Origin: Acidobacteriota bacterium
GTDB taxonomy: Bacteria; Acidobacteriota; Blastocatellia; Pyrinomonadales; Pyrinomonadaceae
Reading direction: 5' to 3'
NCBI GenBank assembly: GCA_029777145.1
Contig: JAKOSS010000372.1
Location: 1 to 15,162 of the forward strand
Length of the DNA: 15,162 nt
In this document: positions 1 through 8,693 of the stretch, piece by piece
How positions within the stretch are numbered: the stretch's first letter is position 1
Layout of the letters: each line of letters starts with the position of its first letter
Notes under the pieces: generated by a model
Told to the model about the DNA's origin: nothing
Database searches by the model: none
What the model saw: the letters and a program-made list of their open reading frames with translations, nothing else
Made by a program: the position numbers and the translations under genes

Positions 1-36
1 ATCGCCGACCCGTTGCCGTCACAACTCACAAAATTC

Positions 37-420
37 CTATTTCTTGCCGGGCGCCTTCTTCTTGGCAACCGCTGCCTTGCGGGGACCTTTCCGCGTCCGG
101 GCGTTGGTCGAGGTCCGCTGGCCGCGAACCGGAAGGCTGCGGCGATGGCGAAGCCCGCGATAGCAACCGACGTCCATCAATCGCTTGATGTCCATCTGGA
201 CATGCTTGCGGAGATCGCCCTCGACCTCGTAATCGCCGTCGATGACGCTGCGGATGCGGGTCAGTTCATCTTCGCTGAGGTCTCTGATCCTCGAATCGAT
301 GCTGACGTCCGCTTTATTCAGAATTGCCGTCGCGCTGGCCTTGCCGATCCCGTAAATATACGTCAGACCGATCTGAGCCCTCTTGTTCGGCGGTAAATCA
401 ACTCCTGCTACACGAGCCAT
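37..420 (-). CDS. rpsM: 30S ribosomal protein S13
   Basis: S13 lies in the 30S head, bridges to L5 and touches the P-site tRNA through its C-terminal tail. From ATG 420 it is 127 residues: [30 protein letters not shown] near 22-31, [17 protein letters not shown] near 46-62, and [18 protein letters not shown] near 86-103 followed by [10 protein letters not shown]. The last residues ([12 protein letters not shown]) are a slightly extended basic tail. AGGAG 5 bases upstream marks this start. The in-frame ATG at 483 would add 21 unrelated residues encoded by the repeat and is rejected. Bases 1-36 beyond the stop contain no start codon of the next gene. Confidence 0.98.
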   Translation of the reverse strand: MARVAGVDLPPNKRAQIGLTYIYGIGKASATAILNKADVSIDSRIRDLSEDELTRIRSVIDGDYEVEGDLRKHVQMDIKRLMDVGCYRGLRHRRSLPVRGQRTSTNARTRKGPRKAAVAKKKAPGKK

Positions 421-432
421 ATTTCTCCTGAT

Positions 433-488
433 GACTTTGGGGCAGATCTCACACAATCCGAAATCCGCATCCCCAAATCCCAAATATC
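433..488. repeat. Short mirrored heptamer element, rpmJ-rpsM gap
   Basis: Eight 7-base units are in phase; the right arm (AAATCCG, AAATCCC) is clear and the left arm is degenerate. TTTGGGG at 436-442 pairs with CCCCAAA at 471-477. It ends 1 base from the rpmJ stop. The rpsM ribosome site (AGGAG) lies outside it. Confidence 0.7.
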
Positions 489-489
489 C

Positions 490-603
490 TTATCCTTGTC
501 TTTGTTTGTGCTTCGGATTCTCGCAGATCACCCGCACGATTCCCTTGCGGTGGATGATCTTGCACTTATCGCAAATCTTTTTTACTGAAGGACGTACTTT
601 CAT
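490..603 (-). CDS. rpmJ: 50S ribosomal protein L36, zinc-binding form
   Basis: L36 is the smallest 50S protein. Here it has 37 residues: [20 protein letters not shown] then [17 protein letters not shown]. The zinc ligands Cys11, Cys14, Cys27 and His32 are all present, so this is the zinc-retaining paralogue type. The start at 603 gives the invariant MKVRPSVK beginning and has GAGG 8 bases upstream. A longer in-frame reading up to 693 runs back into infA and is rejected. It lies 19 bases after infA; 69 bases, mostly heptamer repeat, precede rpsM. Confidence 0.97.
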   Translation of the reverse strand: MKVRPSVKKICDKCKIIHRKGIVRVICENPKHKQRQG

Positions 604-622
604 TTCATTTCCCTCTCTTGCC

Positions 623-844
623 TTACTTGTAGCGGTACGTGATCCGCCCCCGGTTAAGGTCGTACGGTGAAAGCTCCACCAGCACACGGTCACCGGGCAG
701 AATGCGGATGAAGTTCTTCCTCATCTTTCCGGAAATATGCGCCAGGACCTGGTGCTTGTTATCGTCGATCTCGACCCGAAACATCGCGTTCGGAAGAGTC
801 TCGAGCACCGTTGCCGTGACTTCAATGGCTTCTTCTTTCGACAT
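623..844 (-). CDS. infA: Translation initiation factor IF-1
   Basis: IF-1 binds the 30S A site during initiation and aids IF-2 and IF-3. The 73-residue OB-fold protein has [18 protein letters not shown] near 15-32, [19 protein letters not shown] near 34-52 and [18 protein letters not shown] at the end, all typical. Position between map and rpmJ is the standard order in many bacteria. The ribosome site is weak (CTGTAGCGT before ATG). The 70-base gap from map contains a small 6-bp inverted repeat, GTCAAC/GTTGAC (855-860 and 870-875), of doubtful meaning. Confidence 0.98.
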   Translation of the reverse strand: MSKEEAIEVTATVLETLPNAMFRVEIDDNKHQVLAHISGKMRKNFIRILPGDRVLVELSPYDLNRGRITYRYK

Positions 845-914
845 ACGCTACAGAGTCAACACGGTCAGAGTTGACAAACTGCTAATGTTACAGTTTTATC
901 GGCGACTTTTCAAG

Positions 915-1727
915 TTACGCCGACGCTCCGTCTTTTCGTGCCGCGGCACGTTCCTTTTTCTGCGCGGCGGTAAGTGTCAGAATTTCAGGCCCCTCGGCCG
1001 TGATCGCAACGGTGTGCTCGGCATGCGCGCTCGGCTTCCCGTCTTTCGTCACGACCGTCCATTTGTCGTCGAGGGTCCGTGTCAGCTCCGTTCCGAGATT
1101 CAGCATCGGCTCGAGCGCAAAACAGTAGCCCGCCCTGATCTTTTCCTTGGTTCCCGCGCGTCCGTAATTCGGGATCTGCGGCGATTCGTGCATGTGTCGG
1201 CCGATGCCGTGTCCGGTGTAATCGCGGACGATTCCATATCCGAATTTCTCAGCGTGTTCCTGGATCGCCGCGCCGATATCCCCGACGCGGTTGCCCGGCC
1301 AGCACTGGGCGATTCCGAGATCGAGGCATTCCTCCGTGACCCGGATCAATTGTTCAAGTTCCGGCGCGATCTTTCCGACCGGGGCCGTGAATGCCGTATC
1401 GCCGACGAAACCGTTGTACGTCGCCGCCATATCGAGCGACACGATGTCGCCGTCCTTCAACGGGATATCGTTCGAAAACCCGTGTACGATCGCTTCGTTT
1501 ACCGAAGCGCAGATCGCGAAGGGAAACGGCGTCATGCCGTACGGTTTGTACCCGATGAACGTCGGGATCGCGCCGGCGTCGCGCATCATCTTTTCAGCGA
1601 CGGCGTTCAGTTCGAGAGTCGTCACGCCCGGTGCGATCATCGCGCGCAAAGCTTCGCGGACCTCGGCGATCAACTCACCGACGTCACGCATGCGGTCAAG
1701 ATCTTTTTGCGACTTTGCGATGATCAT
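915..1727 (-). CDS. map: Methionine aminopeptidase, type I
   Basis: It removes the initiator Met from nascent proteins whose second residue is small. From the ATG at 1727 it has 270 residues and begins MIIAKSQKDLDRMRDVG, as family members do. The dinuclear metal ligands are all visible: Asp99, Asp110, His173 (in TGHGIGRHMHE), Glu206 (in ALEPM) and Glu237 (in AEHTV). His82 is the conserved substrate-pocket histidine. A GGAAAAAGA ends directly at the ATG. An in-frame ATG at 1796 overlaps the adk stop and would add 23 residues (MFFRGSLIGG...); the shorter form is preferred on family length. A short Ala/Lys-rich C-terminus follows the catalytic core. Confidence 0.96.
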   Translation of the reverse strand: MIIAKSQKDLDRMRDVGELIAEVREALRAMIAPGVTTLELNAVAEKMMRDAGAIPTFIGYKPYGMTPFPFAICASVNEAIVHGFSNDIPLKDGDIVSLDMAATYNGFVGDTAFTAPVGKIAPELEQLIRVTEECLDLGIAQCWPGNRVGDIGAAIQEHAEKFGYGIVRDYTGHGIGRHMHESPQIPNYGRAGTKEKIRAGYCFALEPMLNLGTELTRTLDDKWTVVTKDGKPSAHAEHTVAITAEGPEILTLTAAQKKERAAARKDGASA

Positions 1728-1795
1728 TCTTTTTCCAAATAAAGCGCGGCTCGCGCTGCTCAAGATCCCGCCGATCAGCGAACCTCTGAAAAACA

Positions 1796-2455
1796 TCAGT
1801 CCTGTCCGAGGCCAATGGCTTCCACGATCGATATGTAGATATCTTCGAGATCCCCGCTACCGTCGACTTTTGCAAGCCTCCCGCTCTCTTCGTAATAGTC
1901 GAGCAACGGCTTGGTCGCGGCATCGAAAGTGGCAAGCCTCGTTCCGACGCTCTCCTCGTTATCGTCCGCCCGGTGCGTCAGCGGCGTGTCCGGATGGAAA
2001 TCACAGACGCCGTCTTTCTTCGGCGGTTTCGAGTAGATGTTGTAGATCTCGCCGCAGACGCTGCACGACCGGCGACCCGTCAGCCGGCGCATCAACTCGC
2101 CGCGATCGACATCGACGTCGACCGCCGCGATCGTCTTTCCCTGTTCCTTCGCCAATCCTTCGAGCTGCCCGGCCTGGACGAGCGTCCGCGGATAGCCGTC
2201 CAGAAGATAATCGCCTTTGCAATCATCACGCGACGTGCGTTCACGAACAATCTTGAAAGTCAGATCGTCGGAAATGAGCTTGCCGGCCGCCATCGTCTCC
2301 TGCACTTCTCGCGCCAGCGGCGTGTCAGCTTTCTTCATCTCGCGGAACATATCGCCCGTCGAGATCTGAGGGATTCCGAAACGCTCCTGAAGCAGTCGCG
2401 CCTGGGTTCCTTTGCCGGCGCCCGGCGCCCCGATCAAAACGATTATCTTGCTCAT
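1796..2455 (-). CDS. adk: Adenylate kinase, zinc-LID type
   Basis: This cytoplasmic enzyme interconverts ATP plus AMP and two ADP. The 219 residues show the P-loop GAPGAGKGT at 9-17, the AMP-binding STGDMFRE at 32-39, DGYPRT at 86-91 and the LID domain at about 124-165. The LID is the long form and carries Cys131, Cys134, Cys151 and His154, a likely structural zinc site of the Cys3His kind, then RADDNEESVGTRL. Such zinc sites are common in Gram-positive and several other phyla and absent in E. coli Adk. There is no clear Shine-Dalgarno (TTTTGAA before ATG). The stop overlaps by one base an upstream in-frame ATG of map (TGATG). Confidence 0.98.
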   Translation of the reverse strand: MSKIIVLIGAPGAGKGTQARLLQERFGIPQISTGDMFREMKKADTPLAREVQETMAAGKLISDDLTFKIVRERTSRDDCKGDYLLDGYPRTLVQAGQLEGLAKEQGKTIAAVDVDVDRGELMRRLTGRRSCSVCGEIYNIYSKPPKKDGVCDFHPDTPLTHRADDNEESVGTRLATFDAATKPLLDYYEESGRLAKVDGSGDLEDIYISIVEAIGLGQD

Positions 2456-2483
2456 TTCAAAACCAATTTCCGGAAACGCGAAA

Positions 2484-2511
2484 GGACGCAGAGCTCGGTG
2501 ACTCTGCGTCC
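2484..2511. repeat. 10-bp hairpin in the secY-adk gap
   Basis: GGACGCAGAG (2484-2493) and CTCTGCGTCC (2502-2511) are exact reverse complements around an 8-base loop. On the transcribed strand the stem is followed by TTTCGCGTTT, a poor U tract, so full termination is doubtful. Partial termination or an RNase processing site between secY and adk is possible. It is not clearly part of the heptamer series. Confidence 0.75.
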
Positions 2512-2528
2512 GTCTTGCATTCTCCGAT

Positions 2529-3962
<1,434 letters not shown>

Positions 3963-3985
3963 AAACTCCTCTTAAAAGTCCGGCG

Positions 3986-4456
3986 CTATTCAGCCGCTTC
4001 GGCCTTCGTGATCTCGGTGGCAGTGCCGCCGGCCTTTTCGATCTTGTCCTTCGCGGTCTTCGTAAACCGGTGGGCAGAGATCTTGAGGGCTTTGGTGATC
4101 TCACCGTTTCCGAGGATCACGAGGTCGTGCTTTGCCTTCTTGATCAGTCCGCGTTCGTGCAGAATTTCAGGCGTCACTTCGTCGCCGGCGTTGAAATTCT
4201 GATCGATCTTCGCGAGGCTGATCTCGATCCACTGCTTCTTGAAAATGTTCGTGAAGCCGCGCTTCGGAAGCCGACGCTGCAAAGGCATCTGACCGCCTTC
4301 AAATCCGGGGCGGCTCGAGTAGCCGGAACGCGACTTCTGTCCTTTGTGGCCGCGTCCGGAGGTTTTGCCAAGTCCGCTGCCCGGACCGCGGCCGACGCGC
4401 TTTTTCTTGTGCGTCGAACCTTCGGTCGGATGTAAATTGTTCAATGATAATGCCAT
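3986..4456 (-). CDS. rplO: 50S ribosomal protein L15
   Basis: L15 is a late-assembly 50S protein with an extended glycine-rich N-terminal arm. The 156 residues begin [20 protein letters not shown], followed by the arm [20 protein letters not shown] near 22-41 and [21 protein letters not shown] near 48-68. The C-terminal domain has [21 protein letters not shown] near 111-131. The final KAEAAE is a slight Ala/Glu extension. It is 23 bases before secY, the usual spc arrangement. Confidence 0.98.
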   Translation of the reverse strand: MALSLNNLHPTEGSTHKKKRVGRGPGSGLGKTSGRGHKGQKSRSGYSSRPGFEGGQMPLQRRLPKRGFTNIFKKQWIEISLAKIDQNFNAGDEVTPEILHERGLIKKAKHDLVILGNGEITKALKISAHRFTKTAKDKIEKAGGTATEITKAEAAE

Positions 4457-4499
4457 ATTATTGTCCCCGCTGGTCTGGCCTGTTCCGCTTCACCGAAAA

Positions 4500-4543
4500 G
4501 CCTTTTGACCCGAACCATTCTCGGCGGTTCACGCACAAAAGGC
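4500..4543. repeat. Nested hairpin, terminator-like, rpmD-rplO gap
   Basis: GCCTTTTG (4500-4507) pairs with CAAAAGGC (4536-4543); inside, GAACC (4512-4516) pairs with GGTTC (4526-4530). On the transcribed strand the outer stem is followed by TTTTCGG, so it resembles a weak intrinsic terminator or attenuator. rplO and secY downstream have no obvious other promoter, so read-through must occur. Confidence 0.55.
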
Positions 4544-4574
4544 AAAACGATGCGGAGCGAAACGCGAACGCGAT

Positions 4575-4778
4575 CTATTCAACGATCCGCAAAAGATGCG
4601 GCACCTTTGCCACAACTCCGCGCATGGCGGCATTGTCGGGTCGTTCAACGACCTGATTTAGCTTGGTGATGCCAAGGCTGCGAACAATGTCCTTCTGCTT
4701 TCTCGAATAGCCGATCGTGCTCTTGTAGTACTGGATCTTGATCGTCCCGCCGTCAGCTTTTTCAGTTTTCTTAGCCAT
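4575..4778 (-). CDS. rpmD: 50S ribosomal protein L30
   Basis: L30 is a small peripheral 50S protein. From the ATG at 4778 it is 67 residues: MAKKTEKADGG, then the core IKIQYYKSTIGYSRKQKDIV, GITKLNQVVERPDNAAMRG and the final VPHLLRIVE. An in-frame ATG at 4847 would add 23 residues (MRMRVPGDPGRSW...) unlike any L30, overlapping the inverted repeat, so the internal start is preferred. A GGAAG 11 bases upstream is the possible ribosome site. L30 is lost in some lineages, so its presence is mildly informative. The downstream gap to rplO is the longest in the window at 118 bases. Confidence 0.94.
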   Translation of the reverse strand: MAKKTEKADGGTIKIQYYKSTIGYSRKQKDIVRSLGITKLNQVVERPDNAAMRGVVAKVPHLLRIVE

Positions 4779-4788
4779 TTCTCTGTAC

Positions 4789-4865
4789 TTCCGGCGCCGC
4801 CCGTCTTGCCATGATCGTCCGGGATCACCCGGAACTCGCATCCTCAATCGGTCGGCGGCCGCGAA
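4789..4865. repeat. Imperfect long inverted repeat, rpsE-rpmD gap
   Basis: A perfect 6-bp stem with a 4-base loop (TCCGGG 4818-4823, CCCGGA 4828-4833) lies at the centre. The gap ends (TTCCGGCGCCGCC at 4789-4801, GGCGGCCGCGAA at 4854-4865) are also roughly complementary. The whole gap may therefore fold into one imperfect hairpin. No clear unit phase is seen. Confidence 0.4.
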
Positions 4866-5375
4866 TTAAAGTAATTCTTCAACCTGCTTGCCGCGAAGCC
4901 GAGCGACTTCAAACGGATCCTTCATGCGGAGCAGGCCGTCAAAGGTCGCACGGATCACGTTGTGCGCGTTGTTTGATCCGAGGATCTTCGTCCGGACGTT
5001 GTGAACGCCAAGCGACTGCAGCACGGCACGAACGGCGCCGCCGGCAATGACCCCGGTACCTTCCTTCGCCGGCTTGAGCAGCACGCGACCGGCACCGTAT
5101 CGGCCGATGATCTCGTGCGGCAACGTGCCGTCGATCAAAGTCACGCGGATCAGGTTCTTCTTGGCGGCCTCGACCGCCTTTTTGATCGCGTTCGGAACTT
5201 CCTTGGCCTTACCGGTTCCGAAGCCGACATGGCCCGCTTCGTCACCTACAACAACCAGCGCGGCGAACGAGAGATTCTTACCGCCCTTGACGACCTTGGT
5301 CACACGATTGACCGAGATCAGCTGGTCTTTCAGGATCAATCCGCTCGCTGAAATTCTCTGATTATTCGTTTTCAT
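4866..5375 (-). CDS. rpsE: 30S ribosomal protein S5
   Basis: S5 sits opposite S4 at the 30S shoulder and affects decoding accuracy and mRNA entry. The 169 residues show the double-stranded-RNA-binding fold: [20 protein letters not shown] near 15-34, [20 protein letters not shown] near 40-59, [16 protein letters not shown], and then the S5 C-terminal domain with [43 protein letters not shown] and [18 protein letters not shown] about 7 bases upstream, within the rplR end, supports the start. An 87-base gap holding an imperfect inverted repeat leads to rpmD. Confidence 0.99.
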   Translation of the reverse strand: MKTNNQRISASGLILKDQLISVNRVTKVVKGGKNLSFAALVVVGDEAGHVGFGTGKAKEVPNAIKKAVEAAKKNLIRVTLIDGTLPHEIIGRYGAGRVLLKPAKEGTGVIAGGAVRAVLQSLGVHNVRTKILGSNNAHNVIRATFDGLLRMKDPFEVARLRGKQVEELL

Positions 5376-5745
5376 TATTCTCTTCCGTCTTGTTCAGCCC
5401 GGCCTCACGCGTCGCGTCGATCAAAGCCTTGACGCGCCCGTGGAAAACATACCCTCCGCGGTCGAAAACAACCTCGGAAACTCCCGCTTTGAGCGTGCGC
5501 TCGGCGATCGTCGCGCCGACCTTTTTGGCCGCCTCGATATTGCCGCCGGAGGTGAGCCCCATCGCCTTCTCGGTCGTCGAGGCCGCTGCCACCGTCTTGC
5601 CGCTGTCATCGTCGATGACCTGGGCGTAGATGTGGTTCAGGCTTCGGTAAACCGCGAGCCGCGGGCGTTCGGCCGTGCCGCGAACCTTCTTGCGAATCCG
5701 ACTGTGCACGCCGCGACGGATCTCTGATCTGCTTTTCTGTGCCAT
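5362..5745 (-). CDS. rplR: 50S ribosomal protein L18
   Basis: L18 binds 5S rRNA and docks it on the large subunit with L5. The 127-residue sequence has the basic N-terminus [20 protein letters not shown], then [18 protein letters not shown] near 29-46, and the conserved [24 protein letters not shown] near the end. Its C-terminus ([10 protein letters not shown]) is a short acidic addition. That addition overlaps the rpsE start by 14 bases, so the two are probably coupled. Confidence 0.98.
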   Translation of the reverse strand: MAQKSRSEIRRGVHSRIRKKVRGTAERPRLAVYRSLNHIYAQVIDDDSGKTVAAASTTEKAMGLTSGGNIEAAKKVGATIAERTLKAGVSEVVFDRGGYVFHGRVKALIDATREAGLNKTEENNENE

Positions 5746-5800
5746 AACTCTATCGATTTAGTGTCCCGAAACGCACAGCAGCGCGTTCCGCGACCGCAAA

Positions 5801-6361
5801 TTATTTACCTGTCTTTCCGGGTTTCAACCGGTAATACTTGTCGGCATAGCGGATGCCCTTACCTTTGTAGGCGTCCGGCTTGCGGAGCCGGTTCAGCTCT
5901 GCCGCGACCTGTCCGAGCATCTGCTTGTCGATGCCGCTCAGCGTCAACGTCGTCTGATACTGATTGATCGACGTCTTCGTGTTCACGCGTTCCGCTTTGG
6001 CCTCGATTCCGTCCGGAAGGACGTATTCGACCGGGTGCGAATATCCGAGAGCGAAGACGATCTTCTTGCCTTGCACGTCGGCCTTGTAACCGACGCCGAC
6101 GACGTCCATCTCTTTCGTGAATCCCTGGGTCACTCCGACGATCGCGTTGTTCGCGAGCGCGCGCGCCAATCCGTGGAATGCGCGGTCGTTGTCATTGCGG
6201 CGTTCCGCGACAAGCGTCCCTTCTTCCTGCTTGAAACTCACGCCGGCCGGGATCGGGGACTTGAGCACGCCCTTCGGACCTTTGACTTCTATTTCGTTTT
6301 CGCCAACCGTCACGGTGACTCCCGCCGGGATCGCGATCGGTTTTTTTCCTACTCGAGACAT
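5801..6361 (-). CDS. rplF: 50S ribosomal protein L6
   Basis: L6 lies at the base of the L7/L12 stalk, next to the sarcin-ricin loop. The 186 residues begin [19 protein letters not shown] and have KGPKGVL near 28-34, the duplicated fold typical of L6, [22 protein letters not shown] near 90-111, and the C-terminal [21 protein letters not shown]. It is a few residues longer than most L6 proteins. No Shine-Dalgarno is visible: the repeat at 6367-6436 ends 5 bases before the start. The 55-base gap to rplR holds nothing recognisable. Confidence 0.99.
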   Translation of the reverse strand: MSRVGKKPIAIPAGVTVTVGENEIEVKGPKGVLKSPIPAGVSFKQEEGTLVAERRNDNDRAFHGLARALANNAIVGVTQGFTKEMDVVGVGYKADVQGKKIVFALGYSHPVEYVLPDGIEAKAERVNTKTSINQYQTTLTLSGIDKQMLGQVAAELNRLRKPDAYKGKGIRYADKYYRLKPGKTGK

Positions 6362-6366
6362 AAATT

Positions 6367-6436
6367 CATTTGGGATCTGGGATTTGGGATCGGGGATTTA
6401 CTGCATTCCGCAATCCCAAATCCGCATTCCGAAATC
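6367..6436. repeat. Mirrored heptamer hairpin, GATTTGG/CCAAATC type, rpsH-rplF gap
   Basis: Ten 7-base units, 70 bases. The perfect 11-bp stem is 6380-6390 (GGATTTGGGAT) with 6413-6423 (ATCCCAAATCC). It ends 2 bases from the rpsH stop and begins 5 bases from the rplF start, leaving no visible Shine-Dalgarno. Confidence 0.88.
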
Positions 6437-6438
6437 GT

Positions 6439-6831
6439 TTAATAGACTTGTGCCAAAATCTCCCCGCCGACGTTTTCCTGGCGAGCCTTCTTGCCGCTCA
6501 TCAAGCCGCGCGAAGTCGAGACGATGTTGATTCCGTATCCGCCGAGCACCCGCGGGATCTCGCCCGCGCCGACATAAACGCGGCGACCGGGGCGCGAGAC
6601 ACGCGACAGGTGCGTGATCGAGGAAACTCCCTTCGCGTCATAGCGAAGAAAGATCCGGATCATGTAGTTCGGGCCCTCGCCTTTGGTCACGAAGTTGTTG
6701 ATGTATCCTTCCTCTTTCAGGATACGGGCTATCTCCAGTTTCAACTTCGAACCGGGAATATCCACACGGCTGTGCTTCGCTGCGATCGCGTTCCGCACGC
6801 GCGTGAGCATATCTGCTATTGGATCTGTCAT
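6439..6831 (-). CDS. rpsH: 30S ribosomal protein S8
   Basis: S8 is a primary binder of the 16S rRNA central domain; in E. coli it represses spc operon translation. The 130 residues begin MTDPIADMLTRVRNAIAAKH and contain KLEIARILKEEGYINNF near 30-46, the glycine/arginine stretch HLSRVSRPGRRVYV near 73-86, then the highly conserved GINIVSTSRGLMSGKKAR near 100-117 and GGEILAQVY at the end. GGAG 8 bases before ATG is a good ribosome site and lies between the repeat at 6852-6928 and the start. Confidence 0.99.
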   Translation of the reverse strand: MTDPIADMLTRVRNAIAAKHSRVDIPGSKLKLEIARILKEEGYINNFVTKGEGPNYMIRIFLRYDAKGVSSITHLSRVSRPGRRVYVGAGEIPRVLGGYGINIVSTSRGLMSGKKARQENVGGEILAQVY

Positions 6832-6851
6832 TACTATTACTCCACCAATCC

Positions 6852-6928
6852 GATCTCGGACTTGGGATTCGGGATTTGGGATTTGATCCGATCCTTAATC
6901 CAAAATCTAAAATCTAGAATCTAAAATC
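6852..6928. repeat. Mirrored heptamer hairpin, GATTTGG/TAAAATC type, rpsN-rpsH gap
   Basis: Eleven 7-base units, 77 bases: five G/T-rich words (GATTCGG, GATTTGG, GATTTGA and variants) and six C/A-rich words (CAAAATC, TAAAATC twice, TAGAATC). It ends 3 bases from the rpsN stop. Twenty bases remain before rpsH, and these contain a good GGAG. Confidence 0.87.
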
Positions 6929-6931
6929 GTC

Positions 6932-7237
6932 TTACCAGCTTGACTTAACAACGCCCGGGATCTGCCCCTGAAGAGCGAGTTCACGCAAAGCGACGCGCGA
7001 AATTCCGAACTTGCGCAGGTATCCGCGCGGGCGGCCCGTCTGCGAACAACGGTTGCGGACGCGAACCGGACTCGCATCACGCGGCATCTTCTGCAACTGA
7101 AGGACCGCTTCGTCGATCTGTTCCAACGACGAGTTCGGGTTACTGATCACCCTCTTGAGTTCAGCGCGGCGCTGCGCGTAACGCGCAACCTTCTCTTTGC
7201 GTTTGTTGTTCTGTACAACCTTACTGATCTTTGCCAT
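6932..7237 (-). CDS. rpsN: 30S ribosomal protein S14, zinc-free long form
   Basis: S14 helps assemble the 30S head near the A site. This is the 101-residue long form: it lacks the CxxC pairs of the short zinc-binding type and instead carries [14 protein letters not shown] near 24-37 and [20 protein letters not shown] near 51-70, then [18 protein letters not shown] and the final PGVVKSSW. The single Cys in RNRCSQTGR is also present in E. coli S14. The start is 16 bases after rplE, without a clear ribosome site (GAATCGAT before ATG). A 100-base gap, mainly repeat, follows before rpsH. Confidence 0.98.
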   Translation of the reverse strand: MAKISKVVQNNKRKEKVARYAQRRAELKRVISNPNSSLEQIDEAVLQLQKMPRDASPVRVRNRCSQTGRPRGYLRKFGISRVALRELALQGQIPGVVKSSW

Positions 7238-7253
7238 ATCGATTCAAAATCTG

Positions 7254-7793
7254 TTACTGCCGGAACGGCATGCCGAGCGCCTTCAACAGCGAGCGCGCCT
7301 GTTCGTCATTGGTCGCGGTGGTCACGATCGAAATGTTCATGCCGCGCGTCTTATCGACCTTGTTGAAGTCGATCTCCGGGAAGATCAACTGTTCGCGGAT
7401 ACCGAGCGTGTAGTTTCCGCGTCCGTCGAACGCCTTGCCCGAGATTCCGCGGAAGTCGCGCACACGCGGGAGCGCAACCGAGATCAGACGATCAAGGAAT
7501 TCGTACATCCGTTCGCCGCGCAGCGTGACCATCGTTCCGATGTTCATTCCCTGGCGCAATTTGAACGCCGCGATCGATTTCTTCGCCTTCGTGACGACCG
7601 GTCTTTGTCCGGTCACCGACTTCAGCTCTTCAACCGCGGTATCGAGAACCTTCGAGTTCGCGATCGCTTCACCGACGCCCATGTTGACGACGATCTTTTC
7701 GACCTTCGGAATTCCCATCGGGTTCTCGATGCCGAACTCTTTCGCCAGTGCCGGCGCGATCTCGTTCTTGTATTTGTCTTTGAGTCTAGCCAT
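7254..7793 (-). CDS. rplE: 50S ribosomal protein L5
   Basis: L5 binds 5S rRNA with L18 and forms the inter-subunit bridge to S13. The 179 residues match the standard length. Diagnostic strings are [18 protein letters not shown] near 27-44, [20 protein letters not shown] near 61-80, [18 protein letters not shown] near 87-104 and [20 protein letters not shown] near 109-128. The ATG start ([11 protein letters not shown]) has only a weak AGAAAG upstream. An 86-base gap with a ten-heptamer repeat separates it from rplX; rpsN follows after 16 bases. Confidence 0.99.
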   Translation of the reverse strand: MARLKDKYKNEIAPALAKEFGIENPMGIPKVEKIVVNMGVGEAIANSKVLDTAVEELKSVTGQRPVVTKAKKSIAAFKLRQGMNIGTMVTLRGERMYEFLDRLISVALPRVRDFRGISGKAFDGRGNYTLGIREQLIFPEIDFNKVDKTRGMNISIVTTATNDEQARSLLKALGMPFRQ

Positions 7794-7809
7794 TGCTTTC
7801 TAATTTTCG

Positions 7810-7879
7810 GAACGGGGATTTCGGATCGCGGATTGTCATCAGGTTATCCGAATTCCGAAATCCCATATCCCAAATATCG
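7810..7879. repeat. Mirrored heptamer hairpin, GATTTCG type, rplX-rplE gap
   Basis: Ten 7-base units, 70 bases. A perfect 11-bp stem joins 7815-7825 (GGGATTTCGGA) to 7854-7864 (TCCGAAATCCC). It abuts the rplX stop codon directly and leaves 16 bases before the rplE start. Confidence 0.87.
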
Positions 7880-8296
7880 TTATTGTTCTTCCTCGGCTGC
7901 CTTGCGCGATGAGCGGGTGTACGGCGGATCGGCGATGACCTTGCCGCTCTTCGCGACGCGGACCTTTTTGCCGTCCTGGATCTCGATGCGTGCGCGGGTC
8001 GGTTTGCCGGTATCCGGATCGACGAGCGACACGTTGGAGACGTCAACCCAAGCTTCCTGCTCGATGATCCCGCCTTCGATTCCCATCTGCGGCTGCGCCT
8101 TCCGGTGGCGCTTGACGATCATTCCGCCTTCGACCTTGACCTTGCCGTTGCGCGGATCGACGGCGATGACCTTGCCGCGGAGCGGCTGGCGGTTGCCGTT
8201 GCTGTCAAAGCGGTTGTACTCTTTGCCCGCAATGAACACGACCTGATCGCCGCGCTTGATCTTGCTTTTGAATGCTCCTTTCTTAACCGTTTTCAT
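7880..8296 (-). CDS. rplX: 50S ribosomal protein L24
   Basis: L24 is an assembly initiator of the 50S subunit that binds near the 5' end of 23S rRNA through a KOW domain. The KOW region is residues about 12-50 (KIKRGDQVVFIAGKE, then GKVIAVDPRNGKVKVEG), and the conserved core continues VKRHRKAQPQMGIEGGIIEQEAWVDVSNV. At 138 residues it is longer than the usual 100-110. There are a few extra N-terminal residues, an insert in the KOW loop near 28-40 (RFDSNGNRQPLR), and a C-terminal tail ending in RKAAEEEQ. The start is supported by GGAGG 11 bases upstream and the 3-base spacing to rplN. Confidence 0.97.
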   Translation of the reverse strand: MKTVKKGAFKSKIKRGDQVVFIAGKEYNRFDSNGNRQPLRGKVIAVDPRNGKVKVEGGMIVKRHRKAQPQMGIEGGIIEQEAWVDVSNVSLVDPDTGKPTRARIEIQDGKKVRVAKSGKVIADPPYTRSSRKAAEEEQ

Positions 8297-8299
8297 GAC

Positions 8300-8668
8300 T
8301 TAGATAACCTCCGGCGCGAGCGACACGATCTTCATGAAATTCTTCTCACGAAGCTCGCGGGCGACGGGTCCGAAAACACGGGTCCCGATCGGCGTCCCGT
8401 CGTCCTTGATGAGGACGGCGGCGTTCTCGTCGAACCGAATATACGTCCCGTCCTTGCGGCGGACCTCCTTGCGGGTCCTCACGATCACCGCGTTGTAAAC
8501 CTTTCCTTTCTTGACGGTTCCGTCCGGCGATGCTTCCTTCACCGTGACTTTGATCTTGTCGCCGAGATGCGCGATCTTTCCCGTCGATCCGCCGATCGGC
8601 ATGATCATGACGACGCGCTTTGCTCCCGAATTGTCTGCGACCGCCAAAGAGGTCTGCATTTGAATCAT
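8300..8668 (-). CDS. rplN: 50S ribosomal protein L14
   Basis: L14 lies on the subunit interface of the 50S, contacting 16S rRNA and, in E. coli, the silencing factor RsfS. The 122-residue length is exact for the family. It begins [19 protein letters not shown] and shows [20 protein letters not shown] near 27-46, [15 protein letters not shown] and [18 protein letters not shown] near 74-91, and [12 protein letters not shown] near 107-118. GGAG 14 bases upstream is a possible ribosome site, outside the repeat at 8694-8754. rplX starts 3 bases downstream, and the rplX Shine-Dalgarno (GGAGG) lies in the last codons of rplN. Confidence 0.99.
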   Translation of the reverse strand: MIQMQTSLAVADNSGAKRVVMIMPIGGSTGKIAHLGDKIKVTVKEASPDGTVKKGKVYNAVIVRTRKEVRRKDGTYIRFDENAAVLIKDDGTPIGTRVFGPVARELREKNFMKIVSLAPEVI

Positions 8669-8693
8669 AACTATTCCACTCCGTTCGAGTTAA

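Noticed and set aside
421..483. Longer rpsM start adding 21 residues
   Set aside because: The extra codons come from the repeat, while the inner ATG has a good AGGAG and the family-standard MARVAGV.
604..693. Longer rpmJ reading frame
   Set aside because: It runs back into infA, and L36 always begins MKVRPSVK, which is encoded at 603.
855..875. Six-bp inverted repeat GTCAAC/GTTGAC between map and infA as an operator
   Set aside because: The stem is short, has no known match and could arise by chance in a 70-base gap.
639..1742. Plus-strand reading frame (367 codons) opposite infA and map
   Set aside because: Antisense to two certain genes, Arg-rich and with no recognisable domain.
4779..4847. 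Upstream in-frame start for rpmD adding 23 residues
   Set aside because: The extra residues do not resemble L30, the GAGG before that ATG is directly adjacent to it, and the normal MAKK start at 4778 fits the family.
6367..6436. Heptamer hairpins as intrinsic terminators
   Set aside because: They lack U tracts, recur inside an operon that must be read through, and differ in arm pairing.
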